46,202 nucleotides of DNA from assembly GCF_902806695.1 (NCBI RefSeq), contig NZ_CADCXN010000056.1, positions 1 through 46,202 on the forward strand. The letters are read 5' to 3'. This DNA is from Candidatus Methylobacter favarea (lineage in GTDB: Bacteria > Pseudomonadota > Gammaproteobacteria > Methylococcales > Methylomonadaceae). Each line of letters opens with the position of its first letter. The stretch's first letter is position 1. This document shows positions 15,718 through 24,454 of the stretch, piece by piece. Position numbers and translations under genes: made by a program. Below the pieces are notes generated by a model, which worked only from the letters and a program-made list of their open reading frames with translations, did no database searches and was not told the origin of the DNA.

Positions 15718-17688
15718 TTAAGTAATATCAATCAGGGCAGGGTGAAATAATTCGATATCCTCGATAGCACGACCTTGCTGCGGCGGAGAATAGGCGTTGT
15801 AGTTAGAAATAGCAACAGGTTCCAGATAGCCGACAATTTGTTCCAGATCGGATAGACGCAGGCCCTGACGAACGAGATAAGCTATATAGCTATGGCGAAT
15901 GGCTTCAGCAGTAATTTCTATCGGATCAGGTAAACCGGAGTCCAGCGCAGCACATAGCAGCGAGGCGGCGAGATCTTCAGAGGTATTGGGATTATCTGCA
16001 GTCCAGACAGGATGAGCCCCGGATTGTTCAAATAATGATTTAAGTGAGCGATTAAGAGTAATAACTCGTGGAACTGAGCCGGGAATAGTGAGAGTACCTT
16101 TTCCCATATCTATCTGATCAGCTTTTAAGGACGCGGCTTCTTCCGGGCTCAGCCCGCACAATAATAAACTGATAAATTGTCTGGTTTTAAGATTGGCGGC
16201 CTTAAGTAAAGCCTTTAACTGCGAACTGGAAAGCTCCCGGTGCGAGGGGCTTTCCAGAGCACCGGCTTTGGCCTGCTCCAGAGGGGGTACAGGAGTTTGC
16301 CGATAATTAAGCATCTCCGCCGTGGGATTGTACATATGAATACCGGCCAGCGTGACCGGCGATTGCGGTTCATGTTTTCGGGTTAAAAACTCGAAGATCC
16401 AGACGCTAAAAAGCCCGAGCAATAAAGAACCGGCAATGGCAATACCGGCATCGCGGCTATAATCGGGTCCTATCGGATCCTGGGACAGATAGGCCCGGCT
16501 TATAACCGTCACTTGCGGATATTTTTCCTTGTGACCGGTTTCAATTTGCACCAACCGCTGCTGCGTGTCACGGTACAATTTTTCCAGCCCTTCCAGATCC
16601 GTTTTTAAAGCTTCGTGTTCGGCAAATTTTGAGGTAAAATCCGCCGCCTGTTTTTTATGCGCATCAAGCTGAGCGCGAATCGCGATAACGCTTTGCTTTG
16701 CCGCGGCATATTTATTTTCTGCATCAGTCAGTACAATATTTTTACCATAGGCATGTTTTTTTTTGACTTCAGCTTCAAGCTTTTCAATTTGTTCCGGAAC
16801 AAATTTCAAGGCGGGCTGCTTGTTTAGATAATCGCGGGTAAATTTTTTATCAAATTCGGCCAATCGCTCACGTAATTCCTGCAAGCGTTTTTCAAGGTCT
16901 TGCAAGCTGCGTTGTTCGTGCTCCGGCACTACTGTCTGGTTAGCGGCAATGGCCGTTCTTATGGCGTCAAGATGCGCCTTTGCCTTGACTTCTTCTTCAC
17001 TGGCCCTGTTTAGGGAATCAGTCAAACCTTTAAGGCGGGCTAGTGCTTCATTTTCATTTCGGCCCGTCGATGAGATATCATTGTTTTTTCTGAACGCTTG
17101 CAATTGCGTCCTGGCGGCGTTGATTTTTTCAGTCAGACCTTTCAATTCGTCTTCGATAATGCGGCTGGTATTGTCAGTTGATTTTTTAACTTCGGCCGCG
17201 CGGGCATCAAGGTAAACATCAATCCAGGTATTGATAAGCACAGGCAAAAATTCAGGATCAGTGCCTTCGGCCAGAACTTCAACCAGATTGGTTTTAGCCA
17301 CAGGTTCTACATTCAGTAAACTGCGGATATCGGAAGCTGTGAGCCGGTTTACGGAGTCATCAGTGGCTGCTGCTTTAAGCCGCGCTAAAGTCTCAACAAC
17401 AAGTTCATGGCCCAGTAAAATTTGTCGTTGGATAGCGACATGCTGAATGTCGGCTACGCTGCTTTCGCGGTCTATCGCCGTCATTGCCGAGGTTAACAGG
17501 GTTGCACTGCTGCGGTAAACAGCAGGACGGCTGTAATTGTAAGTCAGGCCGGCAGCGGCGCTGATCAGGAAGACTGCAGCAAAAATAATGAGTCTGGGCG
17601 AGCGGGACCAGAGATTTTGCTTGAATTCATAAGGCGAACCGGTACTGTTGTCAGGGAAAATTTCGACTGGCGGCAGGTAATTTTTCAT
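15718..17688 (-). CDS. Wzz/GumC-like polysaccharide co-polymerase fused to a degenerate tyrosine-recombinase domain
   Basis: A 656-residue inner-membrane protein. TM1 (about 33-50) and TM2 (about 413-434) flank a large periplasmic domain rich in coiled coil (175-385), the plan of Wzz/GumC/Wzc co-polymerases that set polysaccharide chain length. Where a Wzc-type tyrosine kinase would follow, the cytoplasmic tail (about 486-640) instead reads as a tyrosine-recombinase catalytic fold. LLLCGLSPEEAASLKADQI matches the box-I helix, TAEAIRHSYIAYLVRQG matches box II, and QIVGYLEPVAISNY carries Tyr630 at the right 9-residue distance from the GH position. Key residues are lost: Arg of GLR is Ser514, the His of HxxR is Glu595, and the GH His is Tyr621; Arg598 and Tyr630 remain. 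Recombinase activity is therefore unlikely. It heads a four-gene operon with two glycosyltransferase-type genes and a lipid hydroxylase-like gene. Confidence 0.8.
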   Translation of the reverse strand: MKNYLPPVEIFPDNSTGSPYEFKQNLWSRSPRLIIFAAVFLISAAAGLTYNYSRPAVYRSSATLLTSAMTAIDRESSVADIQHVAIQRQILLGHELVVETLARLKAAATDDSVNRLTASDIRSLLNVEPVAKTNLVEVLAEGTDPEFLPVLINTWIDVYLDARAAEVKKSTDNTSRIIEDELKGLTEKINAARTQLQAFRKNNDISSTGRNENEALARLKGLTDSLNRASEEEVKAKAHLDAIRTAIAANQTVVPEHEQRSLQDLEKRLQELRERLAEFDKKFTRDYLNKQPALKFVPEQIEKLEAEVKKKHAYGKNIVLTDAENKYAAAKQSVIAIRAQLDAHKKQAADFTSKFAEHEALKTDLEGLEKLYRDTQQRLVQIETGHKEKYPQVTVISRAYLSQDPIGPDYSRDAGIAIAGSLLLGLFSVWIFEFLTRKHEPQSPVTLAGIHMYNPTAEMLNYRQTPVPPLEQAKAGALESPSHRELSSSQLKALLKAANLKTRQFISLLLCGLSPEEAASLKADQIDMGKGTLTIPGSVPRVITLNRSLKSLFEQSGAHPVWTADNPNTSEDLAASLLCAALDSGLPDPIEITAEAIRHSYIAYLVRQGLRLSDLEQIVGYLEPVAISNYNAYSPPQQGRAIEDIELFHPALIDIT

Positions 17689-17803
17689 TATTTCAATGTG
17701 CCCTTGTAAAGGAGAAAAGACTATGGCATGAAAAGCAAAAAACGTCTAATTACTAAATTATGGCGCTAATTTTCATTCAGATCTATCCTGGCTTATTGGC
17801 GCG

Positions 17804-20800
17804 CTATAAAGGTTCAAACAGGGCAGTAAGGTCTTCAGCGGTAAGTTTTAATGATTCTTTCCCGGTTCCGTCCTTATAAATGCTTTCGGCCAGCAGGCGT
17901 TTTCTTTCCTGCATGGCAAGAATTTTTTCTTCGACCGTATTTTCAGTGATCAGTTTATAGACAAAAACCGGTTTATCCTGGCCGATACGGTGGGCGCGAT
18001 CGGCGGCTTGAGTTTCTACTGCCGGGTTCCACCAGGGATCATAAATAATAATGGTATCGGCTTCAGTCAGATTCAAACCCACGCCGCCGGCTTTCAGGCT
18101 AATGAGGAAAACGTTCACCTCACCGCTTTTAAATTGTTCAATAGCATCATCACGGTTGCGGGTCTGGCCGGTCAATTTGCTATAGCCGATTTGCCGGGCG
18201 TTTAACTCTTCTTCAATCAGCGCGATCATGCGCGTGAACTGTGAGAAAACCAGAAGCCGACGTCCTTCTTCCAATTGTTCCGGCACTAATTCCATCAGCA
18301 AATCGAGTTTGGCGGATTCCCGTAATTTTTGCGCTTCCTTAAGCCGCAGCGTGCGCGGGTCGCAACAGGTCTGGCGGAGCTTTAATAAAGCATCTAGAAT
18401 GGTAATATGACATCGGGCCAGGCCTTTCTGGGCGATTGCCTCGCGGACTTTTTTTTCCATGGTCAGGCGGATGCTTTCATATAATGCGGCCTGTTGTTTA
18501 TAAAGGGGGACGGAACGAATAATTTCGGTCTTGAGGGGTAATTCTCGCGCCACTTCCTCTTTGGTACGACGCAGCATAAAAGGCGCTATGCGGCGGGACA
18601 AGCGCGACCGCTGCTCAGTGTTGCCATGGTTTTCAATCGGCGTGCGATAGATTTTTTTAAATGTCGTGCTGTCAGCCAGAAAACCGGGCATCAGGAAGTC
18701 AAATTGCGCCCACAGTTCGCCCAGATGATTTTCCATTGGCGTTCCGGTGAGGCAGAGCCGGTGAGCGGATTTAATACGCCGCACGAGCTGCGCGGCTTTG
18801 GACAGCGGATTTTTAATGGTTTGGGCCTCGTCCAGAATCAAATAATGATACTCATGCTCCAGCAGGGTTTCCTCATCGCGGGGCAGCAGAGGGTAGGTAG
18901 TCAGTACCAAATCATAGTCTCTGATTTTAGCGAATAACTGTTTGCGTTCGATTCCCTGCAAGGTCAGCACGCGCAAGTCAGGCGTGAAGCGTTCAGCTTC
19001 ACGACGCCAGTTACTCATCAGGCTGGTGGGGGCAATAATCAGAGACGGCGAAACCATCCGTCCCTGTTGTTTTTCTACTAAGAGATGGACAAGGGTTTGA
19101 AGGGTTTTACCCAAACCCATATCGTCGGCAAGAATGCCGGAAAATCTGTATTCCCGAAGAAACTGTAGCCAGTTGAGTCCGTGCTGCTGATAATTTCGCA
19201 GTTCTGCATGAAAATTTACCGGCAACGCTACGTTTTGAATTCCGCTAAAGTGTTTTAATTTTTGCCCCAGCTCCCTGAGTTCCCGTCCGCCGGATATCGT
19301 GAATAAGCCGGAATTTTGTGCTTCCAGGTCAGAAAGACTTGCCGCATTATAACGGGATAATTTGAGGGTGCCGTCTTTTGCGACTGTGCTGCTGTTAAAC
19401 AGTTCATACAATATATTCAGAAACGGTTTAATTCGGGCGCTGGGCAAGGTTAGATAAGTATGGTCACTGATGGGCAGGTTGAGGATATCGGGAAGATTTT
19501 CAGGATCGTAATTTTCCAGCACCGGCATAATTAATGGCAGTAAAGCATGAGGCTGACCATTAACCTCTATGTTAAAGCGCATTTCAAACCAGTCATTGCC
19601 GGGTTCGCGGATTTCAGCTTCCCAGTTCTCAGCGCTTTGAAAATTAAGCCGGAAACTGTCTTCAATCGTAATAATCCAGCCTTCCTGTTCCAGCTCCGAA
19701 AGGGTGTGCTGAATAAAATTTCTCCAACGCGCAGCGCTGTCTATTCGGCTTTTTTCGCCTGGACTGAAAAGTACCTGTTCCTGTATGCCCTTTTCTTCCG
19801 GCCGGACCAGGGTAAAGCCTTGATCAGTAAGCCGCCTTATGGCTTTTGATTCAGCTTCGCCAGCGCGTTTAATCCGCACCAGCCCGTGATCGGTTTTCAG
19901 TATGCTGTAGTCTTCAAAATGAAATGCGGGAACTGTCCACTCTCCGTAATTAAAGGCCACTTTTATAAAGTGCAGATAAGATTGAGCGGCTGTTTGCTTT
20001 CCTGCCAGAGAGATTTCAGGTACGGGTGTTAAATCATTCAGTTCGATGAGATGAACTTCTTTCGGAGCAGGCAGGGGCAGAGCAGGGTGTGCGATAGTTA
20101 ATCGCTGGCTGAATTCATCGGCATACTGAGCCGGAATAAGGGGCGCCGATAACATCTTTTTTAGTTGACCTGCACTAAGGCCGGCGGTATTGAATTCTCC
20201 CACTATGCCCAAACCGGTATCCAGATATTGAGGAGGATCTGTTAACAGGAACAGCGCCGGCGGCTCTGCTTCTACATTTAACTGATAATCATCCTGATCA
20301 GACTGTTGCCAGTTAAACAGTAACTTTCGTTTATCTCCCGCCTTTAACGGCGGTTTCTCAAGGTCTTGCCAGTACAGCCTGCCTGTTTGCAGCAGCTTTG
20401 TTAACGCGACATAGCCTGTAGCCCCTGCAAGTACTGGCTCGCCTGTAAAAGAGGTAGTAAATGCAGAGAGTAATTTCGCAATTTCCTCATCCTGCGGCTG
20501 GATATAATTGAGGTAGTTAAAGCTGTAACGTAAGTTGTTTAAGGTGGTTTTCCTGCCCTTGCTTATACCGCCGGATTTTTTTTCCTTGGTTATAAAAAAC
20601 TCGAAAATAAATTCGTGTTCGGTCTTGCCCGGCTTGAGTATATAGACGATGAAATCATGCTGCGAATTGTGCCTGGGCATCTGTTCGTTAAGATTATCCA
20701 GCCAGTCCAGGCAGCTCGGCCCCTTAATTGGAGATAAAGATAGTGGTTGAGTGGAATGCTGGTACATCAGGCAGGCGGCGGCAACATGCTTGCAATTAAA

Positions 20801-21058
20801 ACCGACCGGGCATGAGCAATAGCCCTCAATCTCGGCTGCGCTAAAGTCCGGCCTCCATATAATGCGGATATTCTGCTTATAGGGACTTCTGTCGCTGCCT
20901 TTTACCGCCGCATTAAGTTGAACAAAAAGCACACCCTCACTCTTGATGGTAAGATCGACTACCAGGCCTTTTTCGAAATAGCTTCTACCGCGCTCATACG
21001 AACCATCGCCGCATTCGCAGCGGATATCCGAGCGCAGAATTTTTTTCTGTTTTTCCAT
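17804..21058 (-). CDS. SNF2-family helicase with SWIM zinc finger
   Basis: A 1084-residue protein. A SWIM zinc motif, CSCPVGFNCKH (Cys81, Cys83, Cys89, His91), lies near the N-terminus. A long middle region of about 500 residues follows, as in bacterial SNF2 proteins. The C-terminal helicase core has Walker A DDMGLGKT near residue 644, DEAQ (motif II), LTGTPMEN (III), LVFSQFT (IV), and the pair GGVGLNLTEAD and DRAHRIGQ (V and VI). Such proteins are ATP-driven DNA or RNA-polymerase-associated translocases in the HepA/RapA-like branch; the exact role is not predictable. It stands alone, 115 bases upstream of the co-polymerase gene on the same strand, with no obvious restriction or defence partners adjoining. 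Confidence 0.9.
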   Translation of the reverse strand: MEKQKKILRSDIRCECGDGSYERGRSYFEKGLVVDLTIKSEGVLFVQLNAAVKGSDRSPYKQNIRIIWRPDFSAAEIEGYCSCPVGFNCKHVAAACLMYQHSTQPLSLSPIKGPSCLDWLDNLNEQMPRHNSQHDFIVYILKPGKTEHEFIFEFFITKEKKSGGISKGRKTTLNNLRYSFNYLNYIQPQDEEIAKLLSAFTTSFTGEPVLAGATGYVALTKLLQTGRLYWQDLEKPPLKAGDKRKLLFNWQQSDQDDYQLNVEAEPPALFLLTDPPQYLDTGLGIVGEFNTAGLSAGQLKKMLSAPLIPAQYADEFSQRLTIAHPALPLPAPKEVHLIELNDLTPVPEISLAGKQTAAQSYLHFIKVAFNYGEWTVPAFHFEDYSILKTDHGLVRIKRAGEAESKAIRRLTDQGFTLVRPEEKGIQEQVLFSPGEKSRIDSAARWRNFIQHTLSELEQEGWIITIEDSFRLNFQSAENWEAEIREPGNDWFEMRFNIEVNGQPHALLPLIMPVLENYDPENLPDILNLPISDHTYLTLPSARIKPFLNILYELFNSSTVAKDGTLKLSRYNAASLSDLEAQNSGLFTISGGRELRELGQKLKHFSGIQNVALPVNFHAELRNYQQHGLNWLQFLREYRFSGILADDMGLGKTLQTLVHLLVEKQQGRMVSPSLIIAPTSLMSNWRREAERFTPDLRVLTLQGIERKQLFAKIRDYDLVLTTYPLLPRDEETLLEHEYHYLILDEAQTIKNPLSKAAQLVRRIKSAHRLCLTGTPMENHLGELWAQFDFLMPGFLADSTTFKKIYRTPIENHGNTEQRSRLSRRIAPFMLRRTKEEVARELPLKTEIIRSVPLYKQQAALYESIRLTMEKKVREAIAQKGLARCHITILDALLKLRQTCCDPRTLRLKEAQKLRESAKLDLLMELVPEQLEEGRRLLVFSQFTRMIALIEEELNARQIGYSKLTGQTRNRDDAIEQFKSGEVNVFLISLKAGGVGLNLTEADTIIIYDPWWNPAVETQAADRAHRIGQDKPVFVYKLITENTVEEKILAMQERKRLLAESIYKDGTGKESLKLTAEDLTALFEPL

Positions 21059-22011
21059 GAGAGCGGGTAAATAAGAAACAAAAGATTATTGTATAACACC
21101 TAAAGCCCGGACTGCTTTGATACAAGGCCAATTTCTGCAAAAAACAAGTATGTTTTTTTAGAGCAAGGAAATAAGAAGTTAAGTCCGAATAAGGCTTCCA
21201 GAGGACAGGCTGCTGCAAGCTCCTGCTTTAAGCGCAATAAAAAATTTTTATAAAATCATCATTGATATTAATAATTACTGCTTTTTTCCTCTTTTCCAGC
21301 CATTGACATAAACGGCCCTGATGGCCTCGACAATAATGCCCTTACCGCACCCTATCATAGTTCGCCCTGACTCATACTTGGACTTACACCTGGCTTGCAC
21401 GGCTATAGTCCAGGATAATGCCCGATGGCTGGAAGGAACAGATCGGCTCTTGCCAGCAGCAGGTCGCTGATGATATGTATAAACAATGTGCTATGCCGGC
21501 CGCGCGGCCGGGTTGCAGCGCGCATATTTTTCGGGGTGGCCGGCTATGCTGGCTGCGAAATAGCTGAGCAGCACATGAAAATAGCCCCTGCCGTCGTGAA
21601 GGTTCGAACGCCGCCTGGCATATCATTGCGCATTTCGCGCTGCGTTCACACCGCCGCAAACGAATAAAAAGGCAGTGCAAGTGCCTTGTGGGGCCGTTCA
21701 CAATTTAATTTTTCAAGTCTGAGCCACCCATTATGACCGGCATTTCGGACGTCGATGAAAGCTTTGATCGGGCGCCGAGGCCGAGCGCGATCACTGCCAA
21801 CATCAGTGCGGCTCTTAGTAAACAACGGCCGCCCTTCTGCCGACTCGCCCGTGTGAATATCAACTCCAGGCCGGCGAGGAGGTCCGTGCGGTCCCGCCGC
21901 AGCGCCTCCAGCCGAGTGAGTTCAGGTCGCACGAATCAGGGGAATTTGATGCCGGTCCAGTCAAAGGGGAGAGGCTTACCGGAGCGTCCAGCCTCACTTC
22001 ACAATGCGCCA
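21059..22011. other. Gene-poor gap with a GC-rich island
   Basis: A 950-base gap between the SNF2 gene and hypE. The first 350 bases are AT-rich and ordinary. From about 21400 to 22010 the DNA becomes GC-rich, with several overlapping open frames on both strands, none with a convincing start or family. The best minus-strand candidate is 21705-21932 (75 residues, a charged N-terminal part and a C-terminal hydrophobic stretch LRAALMLAVIALGLG), which could be the end of a decayed gene. The island also holds the perfect GC palindrome at 21496-21511. Its composition differs from the flanking genes and suggests transferred or decaying mobile DNA. Confidence 0.4.
21496..21511. repeat. 16-base GC palindrome
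   Basis: CCGGCCGCGCGGCCGG is a perfect palindrome of pure G/C inside an otherwise moderate-GC region. No gene begins next to it. It may be an element end, a protein-binding site or chance within GC-rich foreign DNA. Confidence 0.45.
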
Positions 22012-23064
22012 TCAGCATATCCTCGGCAATTGCTCGCCGCTCAATAAATCCAGAACGCGGCTGATGCCCATCGCCGTCTGTAGCGTCACCAGTCCTTTTG
22101 GGTGAGCGGCTTTTACCCTGCCTATCGAACAAGCCTGTTGGCCGAGTGGATGTTCTCGTAAAACTGCCAGCGTCTTTTCGGTTTGCGCTTCAGGCACAAA
22201 TAGCGCAAAGCAGCCTTCGTTGGCAATGTAAATCGGGTCAAAGCCTAAAATTTCACAGGCGCTTTTCACATCCTCGCGTATTGGCAGAGCTGTTTCGTTG
22301 ATTTCGATAGCCTGATGCGATGCATCGGCCAGTTCCATCAGGCAGCTGGCTAAGCCGCCGCGCGTCAGGTCGCGCATGCAGTGAATGTCGATACCGGCCT
22401 GAATTAAGCCCTGAACCAGGCCGGACAGATCGGCGCAGTCGCTTTGCAGGGTGCTTTCAAAGTTCATGCCTTCGCGTTCCAGCATGACGGCGATGCCGTG
22501 CCGCGCCAGGTCGCTGTTGATAATAATGCTGTCGCCGGCTTGAATGCCCGCAGGCGCGCTGTTGATGCCTTCGCCAATAATGCCGATGCCGGCAGTATTG
22601 ATATATACCCCGTCGCCGCTGCCGTGCTCGACCACTTTGGTGTCGCCGGTGACAATCAGTACGCCCGCCTGTTGTGCGGTTTGCTGCATGGACTGGACGA
22701 TGCGTTGCAGGTCTTTTATCGCAAAGCCTTCTTCAATGATTAGCGAACAGCTGATGTATAAGGGTAAAGCGCCGCTCATCGCCAGGTCGTTCAAGGTCCC
22801 GCATACCGCCAGTTTGCCGATATCGCCGCCGGCAAAAAACAGCGGTTTCACGACATAGGAATCGGTGGTGAAAGCCAGCCTGGAGCCGTTGATGTTTAAT
22901 ACCGCGCTGTCATGTTTCTGGTTCAGGACAGGATTGCTGAATACCGGCTGGATGATGCTGTCCAGCAACTGTCGCATCAGGCGCCCCCCACCGCCATGCG
23001 CCATGACGATTTGATCGTATTGCAGGGGCAGAGGGCAGTTAAGTTCCAGATCAGGCATGTTCAA
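22012..23064 (-). CDS. hypE: Hydrogenase maturation protein HypE
   Basis: A 350-residue PurM/AIR-synthase-fold enzyme that dehydrates the carbamoyl group on its C-terminal cysteine to a cyano ligand for the [NiFe] hydrogenase iron. The N-terminal AHGGGGRLM motif, [10 protein letters not shown], the [21 protein letters not shown] block and the DLTRGGLAS motif are all present. The protein ends in PRIC, the required C-terminal Cys. It is full length. Its start overlaps the hypD stop by 14 bases, so the two are co-translated. It is the last gene of the hypF-C-D-E operon. Confidence 0.96.
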   Translation of the reverse strand: MNMPDLELNCPLPLQYDQIVMAHGGGGRLMRQLLDSIIQPVFSNPVLNQKHDSAVLNINGSRLAFTTDSYVVKPLFFAGGDIGKLAVCGTLNDLAMSGALPLYISCSLIIEEGFAIKDLQRIVQSMQQTAQQAGVLIVTGDTKVVEHGSGDGVYINTAGIGIIGEGINSAPAGIQAGDSIIINSDLARHGIAVMLEREGMNFESTLQSDCADLSGLVQGLIQAGIDIHCMRDLTRGGLASCLMELADASHQAIEINETALPIREDVKSACEILGFDPIYIANEGCFALFVPEAQTEKTLAVLREHPLGQQACSIGRVKAAHPKGLVTLQTAMGISRVLDLLSGEQLPRIC

Positions 23065-24145
23065 AACGACGGTAGCGGTAATAGGCGGCGCAGGCGCCTT
23101 CGGATGATACCATCGTAGCGCCCAATGGGTGTTCAGGCGTGCAGCGTTTGCCGAATTCGGGACAGTGCGCCGGTTTTATCAGACCTTTCAGAACTTCGCC
23201 GCTGCGGCAGTCCCTGGGTTCCTGCGTGTTAATCGTTGCTACTGCAAAGCGCCGCTCGGCATTCCATTGCTCGTATTCAGCAGTTAAGGCCAGACCGCTG
23301 GCGGCGATTTCACCCAATCCGCGCCAGCTTCTATCGACTATGTCGAACACTTGCCTCATCAGCTGTTGGGCAGGCTGATTGCCTTGCATGTTAACCACGC
23401 GGCTGTATTCGTTTTCAACCTGACAGCGTTTTTCTTCCAGTTGTTTGATGCACAGATAAAGCCCGTGCAGAATATCGACGGGCTCAAAACCGGTGACGAC
23501 GATAGGGATTTGATAGTGTGCGCAAAGCGGCAAATATTCGTGATAACCCATAATTGAGCAGACATGGCCCGCGCCAAGAAAGCCCTGAACCTGATTGTTG
23601 GGCGACCTGAGCAACGCTTGCATAACCGGCGGCACGCGGACGTGGCAAATAAGCAGTGAAAAGTTGCTCAAGTCCTGTTGTTTAGCCTGATACGCGGCTA
23701 AAGCAGTGGTCGGGGCGGTGGTTTCAAAGCCTACGCCAAAAAAAACAACATTTCTGCCGGGATGCTGCCGGGCGAGATTCAGCGCATCCAGCGGTGAATA
23801 AACGATACGAATATCCGCGCCTTGCGCTTTAAGACTCAGCAAATCATGGTCCGTGCCGGGAACGCGCAGCATGTCCCCGAAAGAGCAGAAAATCACCTCC
23901 GGCTGCGCGGCAATCGCCAGCGCTTTATCAATATAAGCCAGCGGCGTGACGCAAACCGGACAGCCGGGGCCGTGAATCAGATTGATTTCGCCTGGCAGCA
24001 GCTGATCGATGCCGTATTTAATAATGCTATGGGTCTGACCGCCGCACACTTCCATGATGTTCCAGGGCTGCGTAGTAATTGCTTTTATCGCGGCAGCGAG
24101 TTTTTTAACGATTTCGGGATGGCGGTATTCGTCCAGGTATTTCAT
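23051..24145 (-). CDS. hypD: Hydrogenase maturation protein HypD
   Basis: A 364-residue [4Fe-4S] scaffold on which HypC and HypD assemble the Fe(CN)2CO unit of [NiFe] hydrogenase. The N-terminal motif [11 protein letters not shown] and the [11 protein letters not shown] motif carry the conserved cysteines. [24 protein letters not shown] and [10 protein letters not shown] follow in the expected order. The C-terminal cysteine set ([33 protein letters not shown]) should hold the cluster. Full length. It lies 57 bases downstream of hypC, in a gap that contains a dispersed-repeat-like sequence. Confidence 0.96.
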   Translation of the reverse strand: MKYLDEYRHPEIVKKLAAAIKAITTQPWNIMEVCGGQTHSIIKYGIDQLLPGEINLIHGPGCPVCVTPLAYIDKALAIAAQPEVIFCSFGDMLRVPGTDHDLLSLKAQGADIRIVYSPLDALNLARQHPGRNVVFFGVGFETTAPTTALAAYQAKQQDLSNFSLLICHVRVPPVMQALLRSPNNQVQGFLGAGHVCSIMGYHEYLPLCAHYQIPIVVTGFEPVDILHGLYLCIKQLEEKRCQVENEYSRVVNMQGNQPAQQLMRQVFDIVDRSWRGLGEIAASGLALTAEYEQWNAERRFAVATINTQEPRDCRSGEVLKGLIKPAHCPEFGKRCTPEHPLGATMVSSEGACAAYYRYRRFEHA

Positions 24146-24165
24146 AAGACAGCCTGAGAATGCTG

Positions 24166-24190
24166 TGCTTCGACAAGCTCACCACGAATG
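24166..24190. repeat. Dispersed-repeat-like sequence in the hypC-hypD gap
   Basis: The stretch CTTCGACAAGCTCACCACGA resembles the short extragenic repeats (TTCGACAGGCTCAGCACGAA type) scattered through many proteobacterial genomes. Only one copy is in the window, so its repeat nature is inferred from memory of the motif. Confidence 0.35.
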
Positions 24191-24202
24191 CAGGCGGTTT
24201 TT

Positions 24203-24454
24203 TTAGATCCCATGATTTTTTTCAAACGCGGATAAATCGTTAAAAGCCTGCAGGCTGGCCACGGCATCGGCCTCATCCAGAACGGAGAGGGCAAAGCCGG
24301 CATGAACGATCACATAATCGTTGATTTTGGCATCAGGCACATAAGCCAGGCTGATTTCTTTGCGGATGCCGGAAAAGCTGACGCGTCCTGTACGGGCCAA
24401 GGGATCGCGGTCGTCAGACAGACTGATAAGCTGGCCGGGAATGGCTAAACACAT
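24203..24454 (-). CDS. hypC: Hydrogenase maturation chaperone HypC
   Basis: An 83-residue small chaperone of the HypC/HupF family. It begins MCLAIPGQL, with the essential Cys2, and continues with GRVSFSGIRKEISLAYVPDAKINDYVIVHAGFAL, the family's OB-fold signature, ending in a short helix. It binds HypD and hands the iron cyano-carbonyl unit to the hydrogenase large-subunit precursor. Its ATG overlaps the hypF 3' end by ten bases. Confidence 0.95.
   Translation of the reverse strand: MCLAIPGQLISLSDDRDPLARTGRVSFSGIRKEISLAYVPDAKINDYVIVHAGFALSVLDEADAVASLQAFNDLSAFEKNHGI

Noticed and set aside
15997-16233. A site-specific recombinase gene, suggesting a phage or integrative element
   Set aside because: The integrase-like part is in frame with the co-polymerase, lacks key catalytic residues and has no att sites or phage genes near it.
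21600-21620. GGTTCGAAC resembling a tRNA T-loop
   Set aside because: No flanking T-stem, acceptor stem or anticodon arm could be built on either strand.
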